A stretch of 64,000 bases of DNA from Yersinia proxima (GTDB taxonomy: Bacteria > Pseudomonadota > Gammaproteobacteria > Enterobacterales > Enterobacteriaceae), in the NCBI RefSeq assembly GCF_902170785.1, contig NZ_CABHYG010000001.1, positions 269,745-333,744 of the forward strand, in the 5' to 3' direction. The notes beneath the pieces are model-generated. The model was not told the DNA's origin. It searched no databases and saw only the letters and a program-made list of their open reading frames with translations. The position numbers and the translations under genes were made by a program. Within the stretch, counting starts at the first letter, position 1. The number at the start of each line of letters is the position of its first letter. Shown here piece after piece: positions 19,310 to 28,640 of this stretch.

Positions 19310-20377
19310 ATGAAAAAATTAATTAACAGCGTTGAGAGTGTATTACAGGAACAAATTAAGGGGTTGGTTGAGGCCCATCCTGAGCTGGTATTGCATCAGG
19401 ACCCAGTTTTTGTCACCCGCAGAGATGCGCCAGTGAAAGGAAAAGTCGCGCTGATGTCTGGTGGTGGCAGTGGCCATGAGCCTATGCATTGTGGGTTTAT
19501 CGGTGAAGGCATGTTGGATGGGGCTTGCCCTGGTGAGATTTTTACTTCACCCACCCCAGACCAAATGTATGAATGCGGTCAAGCCATAGATGGTGGCGAA
19601 GGCGTTCTGATGCTGATTAAAAACTACACCGGCGATATTCTTAATTTTGAAACGGCGGCTGAACTGTTGCATGCCGAGGGTACTGCAGTGGCAACACTGG
19701 TCATTGACGATGATGTAGCCGTTAAGGACAGCTTGTATACCGCCGGGCGGCGGGGCGTAGCCAACACCGTTATTATTGAAAAGTTACTCGGGGCGGCTGC
19801 GGTTCGTGGTGATTCATTGGATGAATGCGTAGCACTCGGCCAGAAAATCAACAATCAAGGACATTCTATTGGCATCGCGCTTGGGGCTTGTACTGTGCCA
19901 GCCGCAGGTAAACCCTCCTTTACCCTGGCTGAAAACGAAATGGAATTTGGTGTAGGAATTCACGGTGAGCCGGGCATTGAACGGCGACCATTTACTTCGT
20001 TGAATGACACCGTGGATGCGATGTTCGATACCTTGATTGAACACGGCCACTATAAGCGCAAACTGCGTCATTGGGACAGACAAGCTGGCGACTGGTGCGA
20101 AACAGAACAAAGTAAGCAGCCACTGGCGAAAGGCGATCGAGTTATTGCTCTGGTCAATAACTTGGGGGCGACACCTCTGTCAGAATTGTATGGTGTCTGG
20201 CATCGTCTGGCCGCATGCTGCGCTGAATTCGGTTTGACCGTCGAGCGCAAACTGATCGGCTCTTATTGCACCTCACTGGATATGCAGGGTATGTCCATCA
20301 CATTGCTGAAAGTTGATGATGAGCTGTTGTCACTGTGGGATGCGCCGGTCGATACCCCTGCGCTGGTTAAAAAATAA
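19310..20377 (+). CDS. dhaK: Dihydroxyacetone kinase subunit DhaK
   Basis: Substrate-binding subunit of the PTS-dependent dihydroxyacetone kinase. GGGSGHEP near residue 51 forms part of the binding site, and His218 in FGVGIHGEPG is the residue that holds dihydroxyacetone as a hemiaminal. The 355 residues align with E. coli DhaK end to end. In E. coli DhaK also acts as co-repressor of DhaR. It is followed closely by dhaL, 93 bp after gldA; a weak hairpin in that gap (TTGCCG with CGGCAA) may adjust expression. Confidence 0.96.
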   Translation: MKKLINSVESVLQEQIKGLVEAHPELVLHQDPVFVTRRDAPVKGKVALMSGGGSGHEPMHCGFIGEGMLDGACPGEIFTSPTPDQMYECGQAIDGGEGVLMLIKNYTGDILNFETAAELLHAEGTAVATLVIDDDVAVKDSLYTAGRRGVANTVIIEKLLGAAAVRGDSLDECVALGQKINNQGHSIGIALGACTVPAAGKPSFTLAENEMEFGVGIHGEPGIERRPFTSLNDTVDAMFDTLIEHGHYKRKLRHWDRQAGDWCETEQSKQPLAKGDRVIALVNNLGATPLSELYGVWHRLAACCAEFGLTVERKLIGSYCTSLDMQGMSITLLKVDDELLSLWDAPVDTPALVKK

Positions 20378-20394
20378 TGTATCAGGAGAAAACC

Positions 20395-21027
20395 ATGGGA
20401 CTTACCAAACAACAAATTGTCAGTTGGTTGCAGCTCTGCGCGGAGGTGTTCAGTGAACAGCGGGACTTCCTGACACAGCTGGATACTGAAATTGGGGATG
20501 GCGACCACGGCCTGAATATGAATCGCGGCTTTAATAAAGTGGTCGAAAAACTGCCCTCTTTTGCCGATAAAGACATCGGTTTTATCCTGAAAAACACCGG
20601 TATGACCCTGCTTTCAAGTGTTGGTGGTGCCAGTGGCCCCTTGTTCGGTACGTTCTTTATTCGTGCCGCGCAAAGTACTAATGCCAAACAGAGCCTTGAT
20701 CTGCCTGCCGTCTGTCAGATGTTTAAAGATGGTGTTGAAGGTGTGGTAATGCGCGGTAAGGCTGAACCGGGCGATAAAACCATGTGTGATGTTTGGTGGG
20801 CTGTGGTGGCGCAACTTGAACAGGCAAACCAGCAGGGTGTGCCGCTGGTGGATGCTTTGCAGCAAAGTGTCGAACGCGCACAGCTTGCATTGGCGGGAAC
20901 CATCACCATGCAAGCTCGCAAAGGTCGCGCCAGTTATCTTGGCGAGCGCAGCATTGGTCATCAAGACCCTGGGGCGACATCGGCCATGTTGATGATGCAG
21001 GCTCTATGGCAGGTTGCCAGCCACTAG
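20395..21027 (+). CDS. dhaL: Dihydroxyacetone kinase ADP-binding subunit DhaL
   Basis: Carries ADP as a permanent cofactor that DhaM rephosphorylates, and passes the phosphate to dihydroxyacetone on DhaK. Motifs: EIGDGDHGLNMNRGF with the Mg-binding aspartates near residue 30, SSVGGASGPLFGTFF, and ARKGRASYLGERSIGHQDPGA. The start is set at ATG 20395, with AGGAGA seven bases before it, giving 210 residues as in E. coli; a longer frame from 20377 overlaps the dhaK stop and is less likely. Confidence 0.95.
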   Translation: MGLTKQQIVSWLQLCAEVFSEQRDFLTQLDTEIGDGDHGLNMNRGFNKVVEKLPSFADKDIGFILKNTGMTLLSSVGGASGPLFGTFFIRAAQSTNAKQSLDLPAVCQMFKDGVEGVVMRGKAEPGDKTMCDVWWAVVAQLEQANQQGVPLVDALQQSVERAQLALAGTITMQARKGRASYLGERSIGHQDPGATSAMLMMQALWQVASH

Positions 21028-21061
21028 TGTGGCCAAATCGATAAGATTATCAGGAGGAAAG

Positions 21062-22495
21062 ATGGTCAATCTCGTTGTAGTTTCTCATAGCGCGCTGCTG
21101 GCTCAGGGTGTGGCCGAACTGGCACAGCAAATGACACAAGGAGGCTGCCAGTTAGCGGTGGCCGCCGGTGTAGACGACGTGGATCATCCTATTGGCACGG
21201 ATGCCATCAAAGTGATGGAAGCCATTGAATCGGTTTACTCCCCCTCGGGCGTATTGGTGTTGATGGATTTAGGCAGCGCATTACTCAGTGCCGAAACAGC
21301 ACTGGAGTTATTAGACCCAGAGATGGCAAGAAATGTACAGCTCTGCGCAGCCCCACTGGTCGAAGGGACTCTGGCCGCGGTGGTGGCCGCTTCATCTGGT
21401 GCTTCACTGGCTGAGGTGCGTGCTGAAGCGATGGGGGCATTGGTGGCAAAAGCGGCTCAGCTAGGTGAGGGCATTGCACCGGATGCTAACAGTGCTGTGG
21501 CGACCAAGGCTGCCCCCGATGCACAAAGTGTCAGTTGGATTGTCCGCAATCCTAACGGATTACATGTCCGGCCAGCGGCTAAATTGGTCGAAGTATTAGC
21601 GCCATTTGCCGCAGATTTGTTGCTGGAAAAAAATGGTCAATGTGTGAATCCGCGTAGCCTGAATCAGCTCGCCATTTTACAAGTACGCAAGGGAGATACC
21701 ATTCGCCTGCTAGCCAGTGGTGAGCAAGCCGGTGAGGCGCTGGATGCTTTTATGCAACTGGCCCATCAGCATTTTGGCGAGTCCGTTAGCACCATCAGTG
21801 ATAGTGGATTCACTGGTGTAATGGCTCCTCGTGGCACTATTGCTGCCACTGTATTTCAGTGGTTGCCAGGCAAGCCTGTGTTTTTGCCGCAAACTATCAG
21901 TATCGAACAGGTTACTGGTGAACAATTGCGTTTACATCAGGCCTTAGCACACACCGTGGCGGACTTGCAGCATTTAGCGCAGCAGGCAGAACAGCAAATT
22001 GGTACTCAGGCAGCGGCTATCTTCCATGCCCATGCCATGTTGATTGATGATGAAGAATTATATGCGTCGATGGACAGGCGGATAGAACAGCAGCTGGTGT
22101 GTGCGGAATCGGCATTGCAGGATGAGTTGATGAGCATGGTGGCAGACTATCAGGCACTCGCTGATGACTATTTGCGCGTCCGTGAACTGGATATTCGCGA
22201 TATTCTTAATCGTACTTTGGGCCATTTGACCGGATTGCCGCCAATTCCCCTTTCAGTCGACAGTAAAATTTTACTGTTAGCGGAGGAGTTATTCCCTTCG
22301 CAAATGATTGGCTTAAATCGCCAGCAAGTAAAAGCTATCTGTTTAAGTAAAGGACATATCCTCTCTCACAGCGCCATTTTGGCAACAGAATTGGATATTC
22401 CGATGTTAGTCGGGGCTGTTGGTTGCCTTGATGTCAGCCGAAATGGCCAAAACGCCCTATTGGATACCGCAACTGGAGTGCTCAAGCTCCAGTAA
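21062..22495 (+). CDS. dhaM: Dihydroxyacetone kinase phosphotransfer subunit DhaM
   Basis: A multidomain PTS protein that takes phosphate from EI/HPr and gives it to DhaL-ADP. Domains in order: EIIA-type (residues 1-130, phospho-His9 in VVVSHS), HPr-like (about 155-245, phospho-His168 in NPNGLHVRPAA) and a truncated EI N-terminal domain (about 260-477, His in SKGHILSHSAILA). Start at ATG 21062 after AGGAGG; the longer frame from 21014 overlaps dhaL without a ribosome site. At 477 residues it matches E. coli DhaM (472). Last gene of the gldA-dhaKLM operon. Confidence 0.95.
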   Translation: MVNLVVVSHSALLAQGVAELAQQMTQGGCQLAVAAGVDDVDHPIGTDAIKVMEAIESVYSPSGVLVLMDLGSALLSAETALELLDPEMARNVQLCAAPLVEGTLAAVVAASSGASLAEVRAEAMGALVAKAAQLGEGIAPDANSAVATKAAPDAQSVSWIVRNPNGLHVRPAAKLVEVLAPFAADLLLEKNGQCVNPRSLNQLAILQVRKGDTIRLLASGEQAGEALDAFMQLAHQHFGESVSTISDSGFTGVMAPRGTIAATVFQWLPGKPVFLPQTISIEQVTGEQLRLHQALAHTVADLQHLAQQAEQQIGTQAAAIFHAHAMLIDDEELYASMDRRIEQQLVCAESALQDELMSMVADYQALADDYLRVRELDIRDILNRTLGHLTGLPPIPLSVDSKILLLAEELFPSQMIGLNRQQVKAICLSKGHILSHSAILATELDIPMLVGAVGCLDVSRNGQNALLDTATGVLKLQ

Positions 22496-22522
22496 GCGGT
22501 ATAGCCATAAGTTCAGATAGAA

Positions 22523-22553
22523 AAATAGCGGCCTCAATTCAAGGCTGCTATTT
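22523..22553. terminator. Bidirectional terminator between dhaM and the carbamoyl-glycoside cluster
   Basis: Stem AAATAGCGGCC with GGCTGCTATTT around TCAATTCAA. Read on the minus strand the hairpin ends in TTTTT, so it is a good terminator for the six-gene cluster. On the plus strand the T tract is short. The stop codon of the last cluster gene lies within the hairpin. Confidence 0.7.
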
Positions 22554-23889
22554 GAGGAATTAAGTGACTTAGCGGTGTTAATATCTGGTTTTTCCAGTTA
22601 TAGCGCTCTTCTATTAATGTAGCGCTTGCCAGCCTGATGTCCGCTATTTCACGTTCTGTTAATTGGCATACATGATGTATCACTTCTGCTAAATCTATGG
22701 CATCCCCCGGAATATGCAGAAATCCATCTATGCCGTGCTCAACTTGTTCTCGTAGGCCACCTGAGTCGGCGACAACTAATATTGCCCCCTGCTGTCTGGC
22801 TAACCAGCGCGACTCCATAGGAATTAATCCATTCGGTTCATTTTCGGCAGACAGAACACACACCCGCGTATTACGCCACTGAATCAGGCAGGCCATCAGT
22901 TCGCGATCAAATGAATTTATAACCGAAGCGTGTATATCAAGCTGACTGGCTAATACTGATAACTCCGGCAACACAGGATCACTGACGATAACGGCGTGAA
23001 TATCATCACCCAGATAACTGGCTGCCGTTAGTAACAAATCATAGCGCTTATAATGCACACCTCTCCCAAGCGTAATAGCCAGCGGATTTTCGAGTGGTAT
23101 TCCGTGAGCGGATAGCGTGTCGCAAATCTCTTGCTCACTGCGTATCCGAAACCATGAGTCGTTAATATTTACCCCTGCTGGAACCGATACCATGGTATGA
23201 GGATCAGCACCATATTGTGAAACTAAATGGTCGGCCAGAAAATTACTGATAGTGCCCAGCTTGATATTAGGATCAATCTTTGCCCATTGAACAGGCAATG
23301 ATTCAGCCATAAGCCTGTCAGGGTTAGGTAATGGCATTTCATGATTGAATGCAGTGCCATGAGACACATAGATAACTTTTAATTTTTCGCCTTCAACAGC
23401 GGTATGTAAGCTGACAATTAAAGGCGTAAATGAAAATGGCAGCTCATGGCAAAATGCCAGAGTAATATCGTAGTTCTCACTAATATCAATAATCTTTGCT
23501 GCTGCGGCGGCAGAGGATATCTTCCAGTTTTGTAAGTTGCCGAGGAAAGCATCACCGTAAGGCCATAAACATCCAGTTTCGTTACCTAATGTCATGTTGG
23601 GTACTGTCGAGAATGAACCCCCTATCTTATGAATTTCTTCTATATAATGGGAGTGGCAATCAATATCAAAAAAGGCATTGTATTTATTGTATGCAATCTC
23701 AATAAAATGTGGTTCCAGGCTGATATTATGGGCGGATAAAAAATCTATCACCTCAGGTAGCGCCTGAATTTGTCCTCTGATATAAGAGCCGACACCCCCA
23801 ACGAAGATTTGGATACCTTCTGTGGATAAATGGATAACGCCTATTTTTAACGTGCTTTTTTTGTGAATGGGAAATATGTTTTCTTGCAT
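22534..23889 (-). CDS. Glycosyltransferase, GT4-like (last gene of the cluster)
   Basis: A 451-residue GT-B type glycosyltransferase. The N-terminal half has the glycine-rich acceptor-side loop FVGGVGSYIRGQ near residue 28. The C-terminal half has ITLGRGVHYKRYDLLLTAA and the E-x7-E motif ENEPNGLIPME, followed by VVADSGGLREQVEHGIDGFL, where a nucleotide-sugar donor would bind. Base composition by eye is closer to the host than the other cluster genes. 41 bp separates it from the carbamoyltransferase gene. Donor and acceptor cannot be read; it probably builds the sugar part of the cluster product. Confidence 0.82.
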   Translation of the reverse strand: MQENIFPIHKKSTLKIGVIHLSTEGIQIFVGGVGSYIRGQIQALPEVIDFLSAHNISLEPHFIEIAYNKYNAFFDIDCHSHYIEEIHKIGGSFSTVPNMTLGNETGCLWPYGDAFLGNLQNWKISSAAAAAKIIDISENYDITLAFCHELPFSFTPLIVSLHTAVEGEKLKVIYVSHGTAFNHEMPLPNPDRLMAESLPVQWAKIDPNIKLGTISNFLADHLVSQYGADPHTMVSVPAGVNINDSWFRIRSEQEICDTLSAHGIPLENPLAITLGRGVHYKRYDLLLTAASYLGDDIHAVIVSDPVLPELSVLASQLDIHASVINSFDRELMACLIQWRNTRVCVLSAENEPNGLIPMESRWLARQQGAILVVADSGGLREQVEHGIDGFLHIPGDAIDLAEVIHHVCQLTEREIADIRLASATLIEERYNWKNQILTPLSHLIPQIAALN

Positions 23890-23930
23890 ATAAAACCTCG
23901 CAATTTTAACGAGAAATATTATTTGTTATT

Positions 23931-25628
23931 TTATTTCTTCGATACCTTATAATTTTTGATAAACAAAACATCTAAACCACAATTCAAAAATAGATCAATT
24001 GCATCTTTGGGTGTTTCTACTATTGGCATACCTTTAATATTGAGTGAAGTATTCAGCAATAGAGGTATTCTAGTCTTTTCGAAAAAAGAAGTTATCAATT
24101 TATGGAATTTTCTGTTGATATCTTTTTTAACAGTTTGAACACGAGCACTTCCATCAACATGGACTATTGAAGGAAGGTCCGTTCGATATTGTTCTTTTAC
24201 ATAGGCAATGAATAACATGTAGTCACTGTCATGATTTAAGTGGAAATATCCCTGCATTTTTTCATGTAAAATCGCGGGCGCAAAAGGTCGGAAATCCTCG
24301 CGAAACTTCACATTGGCATTAATGTGATCTTTCATCTGTATGCTGCGAGGATCGGCAAGAATACTTCTGTTACCCAATGCGCGCGGCCCGAATTCAGACT
24401 CTCCCTGGAACCATGCAATGACCTGACCAGATGCAATAGAGTCAGCTGCTATGACTTCAATATTTTCGCAGTAAGTGTATTCAATCTTATCGCTGTGTTT
24501 TTCCAGTTCAGTTATTACACTACTATCATTATAGTTCTTACCAAAAAATGGCGAACCCGTATGTTTGACTCGTTCTTTTTTAAGGACTTCCAGCCAACCA
24601 TAATAACAACACCCGATGGAAAGACCATTGTCACCCGCCGCAGGTTGAATATATAAGTTATCAAAATTACAGCCATTAATGAGCTTTTCATTCGCAGTGG
24701 CATTTAACGCAACCCCTCCGGCATAAGCGAAGTTCTTCATAGGATGAAGTTGATAGTAATAGTTAAACAGGTAGAATAAAGCCTCTTCAAGTTTGGTTTG
24801 TGCCCAATAGGCCAAGTCTGCATAATATTGGAAGTTATTCCGAAAATGTGCTGGATCAGTATTTAACAATGGATCAATATTTGTCCACCAGTCATTCCGT
24901 AATATTATTTTTCCTGAATTGAAAAAGAACGGTTGCCAATCAATCGCATTTGCTCTGCCATAGGGCGCCAGACCCATTAATTTGCCCGCACAGTCAAGTT
25001 CACCAAAAATATATAAGGCAATGCCTTCGTAAAATTCACCGATAGAATTTTCTATTTCCCATGTGGAAACGGGATAGATCTTTCTATCCTTTCGATTAAC
25101 CCAGCGGGAAAAGTCTTTAAAGATGGGCAGCATTTTGCCATTTTGATACACGTAGTAACTGCATGTTTCCCAATAACGGTAACGATTATTATAATGAATA
25201 TTATTAGAGCCGCAGGCATTATCATTAATATCATTACAGTTATCTACGCTGCCACCATGCCCATCAATAACCACAACTCCCATATCATCAAAAGGAGATG
25301 TGCCTACTGCGCTATAAGCATGTGCCAGGTGATGTGAAAGTGTTACCACAGGAACCATAGGAGGTAAGATCCTATTTTTACGGTATTCTAATTGCTCACT
25401 AAAGATTGGATTATGCGAATTTTGTTCTACGATTAATGTCAGATCATTATATTCAATACCCGCAGCGTCTAAACAATATTGAATAGTATAATTATCATTA
25501 AAACCATCATGTTTTACTCTTGATATTCTTTCTTTTTCTATTGCAAATATAATCTCTCCATCTTTCATTAAACAGCTTGAACCATCATGGGATAGGGCAG
25601 TGCCAAGAATGTAAATGGGTTTATGCAT
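23931..25628 (-). CDS. O-carbamoyltransferase, NodU/CmcH/TobZ family
   Basis: Transfers a carbamoyl group from carbamoyl phosphate, through carbamoyl-adenylate, to a hydroxyl of a sugar or small molecule. N-terminal Kae1-like part: ILGTALSHDGSSCLMKDGE with EKERISRVKHDGF, and the metal-binding HHLAHAYSA near residue 98, then VVIDGHGG and FAYAGGVALNATANEKL. The C-terminal YrdC-like carbamoyl-transfer part has FGPRALGNRSILADPR, RPFAPAI and LNTSLNIKGMPIVETPKDAI. Length of 565 residues is normal. Relatives make the carbamoyl groups of tobramycin-type sugars, cephamycin and Nod factors. Its presence is the best clue to the product: a carbamoylated glycoside or polyol. Confidence 0.9.
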   Translation of the reverse strand: MHKPIYILGTALSHDGSSCLMKDGEIIFAIEKERISRVKHDGFNDNYTIQYCLDAAGIEYNDLTLIVEQNSHNPIFSEQLEYRKNRILPPMVPVVTLSHHLAHAYSAVGTSPFDDMGVVVIDGHGGSVDNCNDINDNACGSNNIHYNNRYRYWETCSYYVYQNGKMLPIFKDFSRWVNRKDRKIYPVSTWEIENSIGEFYEGIALYIFGELDCAGKLMGLAPYGRANAIDWQPFFFNSGKIILRNDWWTNIDPLLNTDPAHFRNNFQYYADLAYWAQTKLEEALFYLFNYYYQLHPMKNFAYAGGVALNATANEKLINGCNFDNLYIQPAAGDNGLSIGCCYYGWLEVLKKERVKHTGSPFFGKNYNDSSVITELEKHSDKIEYTYCENIEVIAADSIASGQVIAWFQGESEFGPRALGNRSILADPRSIQMKDHINANVKFREDFRPFAPAILHEKMQGYFHLNHDSDYMLFIAYVKEQYRTDLPSIVHVDGSARVQTVKKDINRKFHKLITSFFEKTRIPLLLNTSLNIKGMPIVETPKDAIDLFLNCGLDVLFIKNYKVSKK

Positions 25629-25658
25629 AATTAATATCCTTATTAATTTATGATAGAG

Positions 25659-27158
25659 TCAGTTAAGTATATAAGCGAGGCGCCGAGACAGTGCGAGTGT
25701 CGTTAATGACGGGTTGGCAGCACCGGGGCGTGGAAATGTACTAGGGCCGATAGCAAATAAATTACTTATTTGGTTAAACTCATGATTTTCATTTAATACA
25801 ATGCCTAAAGGGAGTGTACTACTTTCATGGTTTTCAGTGCCTAGGGGGCTAATCCACGTAGTTGGGACATTGTAATTGACGACTCTTGATGGTGAGCGAA
25901 ATTGGCTGTGTACATCTCCCATTGTGCGGGCATGTATGATAAATCCGTCATCAAAATTTAAAGGTTTAAATGGGATGTTTGTATTTTTACATATTTCTCG
26001 CCAGAATATATTTAATTCATACTTTTCTTTTTTTATCAATATATTGTCTGTGTGAATTAAATTACAACTAATATCCAATGGTATTGACTCATGCTGTTTT
26101 TTTATAGTGATACTTCCTTGGGTTGATGGGATTTGTTCACCCATTGCCCACGCCTCTAATTCAATACCAAAATCTGAATGGCCGATTGTAAAAAATAAAT
26201 TGAATCTTTCATCAGATATGCTATGGCTAAAAAATATAGTATCAGGATTACTCTCAATTAACTGACTTATTGTAGATGGAACATTATCATATTCAAATGT
26301 AACATTAAATCCTTGAACAATATGGTCAACAAGGCCTGTTATTTTTTTCTCCATAAAATTTCCCGTATCATAAAGTGCTTGAGTGGCTAAGCGTGAATTT
26401 TCTATTGTCCCTAAAGCAAGCACACATTTATCTGATAATATGTGATGTACCTCATTGGATTCTATATTTCTTAACTTGGCTCCAACACATTTTCCATTTT
26501 TAATAATTAGTTCTTCTGCTTCATATCCGGAGATGATAATTGGTGGCTTTTCGAGTTTGTTATCTTCTTTCCAATAAGATAAAGGAGAATAGGCTTCCCA
26601 GCGATCAGCATCTTCAAGTGTTCTGGTCGCTTGAGGTACGATCTGAAATTCAAAATGAGAAAGTTTGAACCGATAATCTGCATTATAGTTTTTTTCAGCC
26701 CACGCCAATATGTCAGACTGTACCAGGGTGTAAAGAGGAGGCCCTCCTAACCAGTTTTCTGTTAAATCACTGACAATATTTGCTGGCCAATACCTGAGTG
26801 TATCGGATGCTATTGGCAAGATAACGCCATGCCAATAGAGTGAGCGGCCGCCGACTCTTCGTCGCAAACATGTTCCTTTTGAAAAGTGAGGTTCACTTAA
26901 CGATCGCCATGAGCGGTAGGCATATTTATCGGATTGTTCATTCTTCCAAAATTCATTAGCTCGTAGATATTCTTCTCCTGCATTTATATGATTGCAATCT
27001 TCAGCCGGTCCAGCTTCTATAACAATATTCTCTACTTCTCTGGTGTGTAAATGTTTAGCTAACTCTAAACCTGACATACCACCACCGAGTATAAGAATGT
27101 TAACTTTGTCAGGAATATCAGCTATATTTTTTGATAGACTCGTCGATACGATACTCAT
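25659..27158 (-). CDS. GMC-family FAD-dependent oxidoreductase
   Basis: A 499-residue flavoprotein oxidising an alcohol group. The N-terminal dinucleotide fold ILILGGGMSGLELAKHL ends in the acidic IEAGPAE; GRSLYWHGV follows near residue 104, the usual second GMC motif with the flavin. C-terminal motifs are TMGDVHSQF, and AIGPSTFPRPGAANPSLTTLALSRRLA, the family's closing signature. Relatives include sugar oxidases and the paromamine 6'-dehydrogenase group of aminoglycoside pathways. Within this operon it would oxidise a hydroxyl on the glycoside or its aglycone. Base composition is strongly AT-rich, unlike the scr and deo genes. Confidence 0.85.
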   Translation of the reverse strand: MSIVSTSLSKNIADIPDKVNILILGGGMSGLELAKHLHTREVENIVIEAGPAEDCNHINAGEEYLRANEFWKNEQSDKYAYRSWRSLSEPHFSKGTCLRRRVGGRSLYWHGVILPIASDTLRYWPANIVSDLTENWLGGPPLYTLVQSDILAWAEKNYNADYRFKLSHFEFQIVPQATRTLEDADRWEAYSPLSYWKEDNKLEKPPIIISGYEAEELIIKNGKCVGAKLRNIESNEVHHILSDKCVLALGTIENSRLATQALYDTGNFMEKKITGLVDHIVQGFNVTFEYDNVPSTISQLIESNPDTIFFSHSISDERFNLFFTIGHSDFGIELEAWAMGEQIPSTQGSITIKKQHESIPLDISCNLIHTDNILIKKEKYELNIFWREICKNTNIPFKPLNFDDGFIIHARTMGDVHSQFRSPSRVVNYNVPTTWISPLGTENHESSTLPLGIVLNENHEFNQISNLFAIGPSTFPRPGAANPSLTTLALSRRLAYILN

Positions 27159-27181
27159 TGTAAACCCTCCGCTAAAAAATT

Positions 27182-28624
27182 TTATTTAGAAATAAGTGGA
27201 GTTGCATTCAAATTACATGATGTGTCTTGCAGTTTATGTATAAAATCTTGCCATGGTCCTTTAGGGAATTTTGAATTAACCAGAAGTTTATTACTGGATA
27301 ATCGTATTTTAATTTCTGTTTCTCCGGCGGCCAGCATACGCATCCATTCAAATAACTGTTGAGCTGCTTCATTAGGACTGTCTGGTCTGACTTTTATATG
27401 ATAATATTCTGAACCATAAAATTCGGTGAAAGCTGTGTACTCTGTAACCGCGCAAGGAATGCTTGCAATAGCGGCAAGGGCTGGGCCTAAGCCGACACTT
27501 TCAACATTTTCCACATTAGGAGTAAATAAAACGGCACCTGATAATGCATGACAAATTATAAGCAAATCAACTTCATCTAAATACCATTTATTGTCTTCAC
27601 TCTTATATGTTTGAAGCGGAACCTCATCTAAAAAAATGATGTCATTAGTAAGAAGTAATTCATCCACCTGGACTTTTAGACAATGAGCGTACTCAGGATC
27701 CTCATTCATATTTCCAAATATAAGTAATTTCGGTGGAGGGAATCCTTTATTTTTATAAATATTCAGTAATGCACTGAAAACATTAATGGAAATTTCAATA
27801 CCTTTTACTCGGAATACCCGAACGGGAACAATAATGATTGATGAGCCTGCAGGGATATTATGCTGATTTAAAAACTCACTATGAATATCATTAAATCCAG
27901 ATTTATCCATACAGGGAAGAATATTAGGAATAACATTTGCTATCAGTTCCGTTGGGTAATGTTTGGATTCATTTGCCAAAGCCTCAGAGGCAACTATCCA
28001 TTTAGTGTAGGTATTATTCTGTGGTATCGGTGTTAAGATATTTGGTTTTTGGGGATACAATCTTTCAGTCTGTTCATAAATAGCATAACTACCAAAAAGA
28101 TCATGATCCCAGAAAATAACACCTCCATAACCCTTTTTTTTCCAATAATTCTTGGCAACATTATGAATAGCCAAATTAACTGGAACAGCATCTGAAAGCG
28201 TCATGTTTAAAGCAAAAAGCCAGTCAACTTCATTGTCTTCAAGCCAATTAAGGAAATAGTTTTGATAGTATTCTGAAATTAAAAGTATAATTTTCTTAAG
28301 TTCTATTATTTCTGATTCTTTCAACGATTCATATTGGGCAACTTTACTTCTTATTTTAGTAAAATCATTGCCAAAGTCTTCGTTTCTTATTTCATATTGA
28401 TTGATAGAACTAACTTTCATCCATGTTGGATAGTACGATTCATGACTACCATTAGGGAAGAAATTAACTTTATCTGGTCGCCATGAAAACCCAAGATCTG
28501 TTGGTATTTCATTAATTATAATATTATTGTTTATTGCTATTTCAGCTACATTTCTGAATATGGTCAATAGACCACTGGTAGGAAGGCCGTCTCCTGATAT
28601 AATCGCCCATTTCATTTTTTTCAT
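27182..28624 (-). CDS. Glycosyltransferase-like protein (GT4-type C-terminal half)
   Basis: 480 residues, weakly conserved. The N-terminus (KWAIISGDGLPTSGLLTIFRN) has the small-residue loop of GT-B folds; a central segment VIFWDHDLFGSYAIYEQTERLYPQKP is followed by SSIIIVPVRVFRVKGIEISINVFSALL, the start of a nucleotide-sugar domain, and by ENVESVGLGPALAAIASIPCAVTEYTAF, which resembles the donor-binding E-x7-E region. A second glycosyltransferase in the same operon suggests a disaccharide-like product or two acceptor sites. AT-rich. Function is assigned from fold-level features only. Confidence 0.68.
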   Translation of the reverse strand: MKKMKWAIISGDGLPTSGLLTIFRNVAEIAINNNIIINEIPTDLGFSWRPDKVNFFPNGSHESYYPTWMKVSSINQYEIRNEDFGNDFTKIRSKVAQYESLKESEIIELKKIILLISEYYQNYFLNWLEDNEVDWLFALNMTLSDAVPVNLAIHNVAKNYWKKKGYGGVIFWDHDLFGSYAIYEQTERLYPQKPNILTPIPQNNTYTKWIVASEALANESKHYPTELIANVIPNILPCMDKSGFNDIHSEFLNQHNIPAGSSIIIVPVRVFRVKGIEISINVFSALLNIYKNKGFPPPKLLIFGNMNEDPEYAHCLKVQVDELLLTNDIIFLDEVPLQTYKSEDNKWYLDEVDLLIICHALSGAVLFTPNVENVESVGLGPALAAIASIPCAVTEYTAFTEFYGSEYYHIKVRPDSPNEAAQQLFEWMRMLAAGETEIKIRLSSNKLLVNSKFPKGPWQDFIHKLQDTSCNLNATPLISK

Positions 28625-28640
28625 TATTTAACTCCTTATG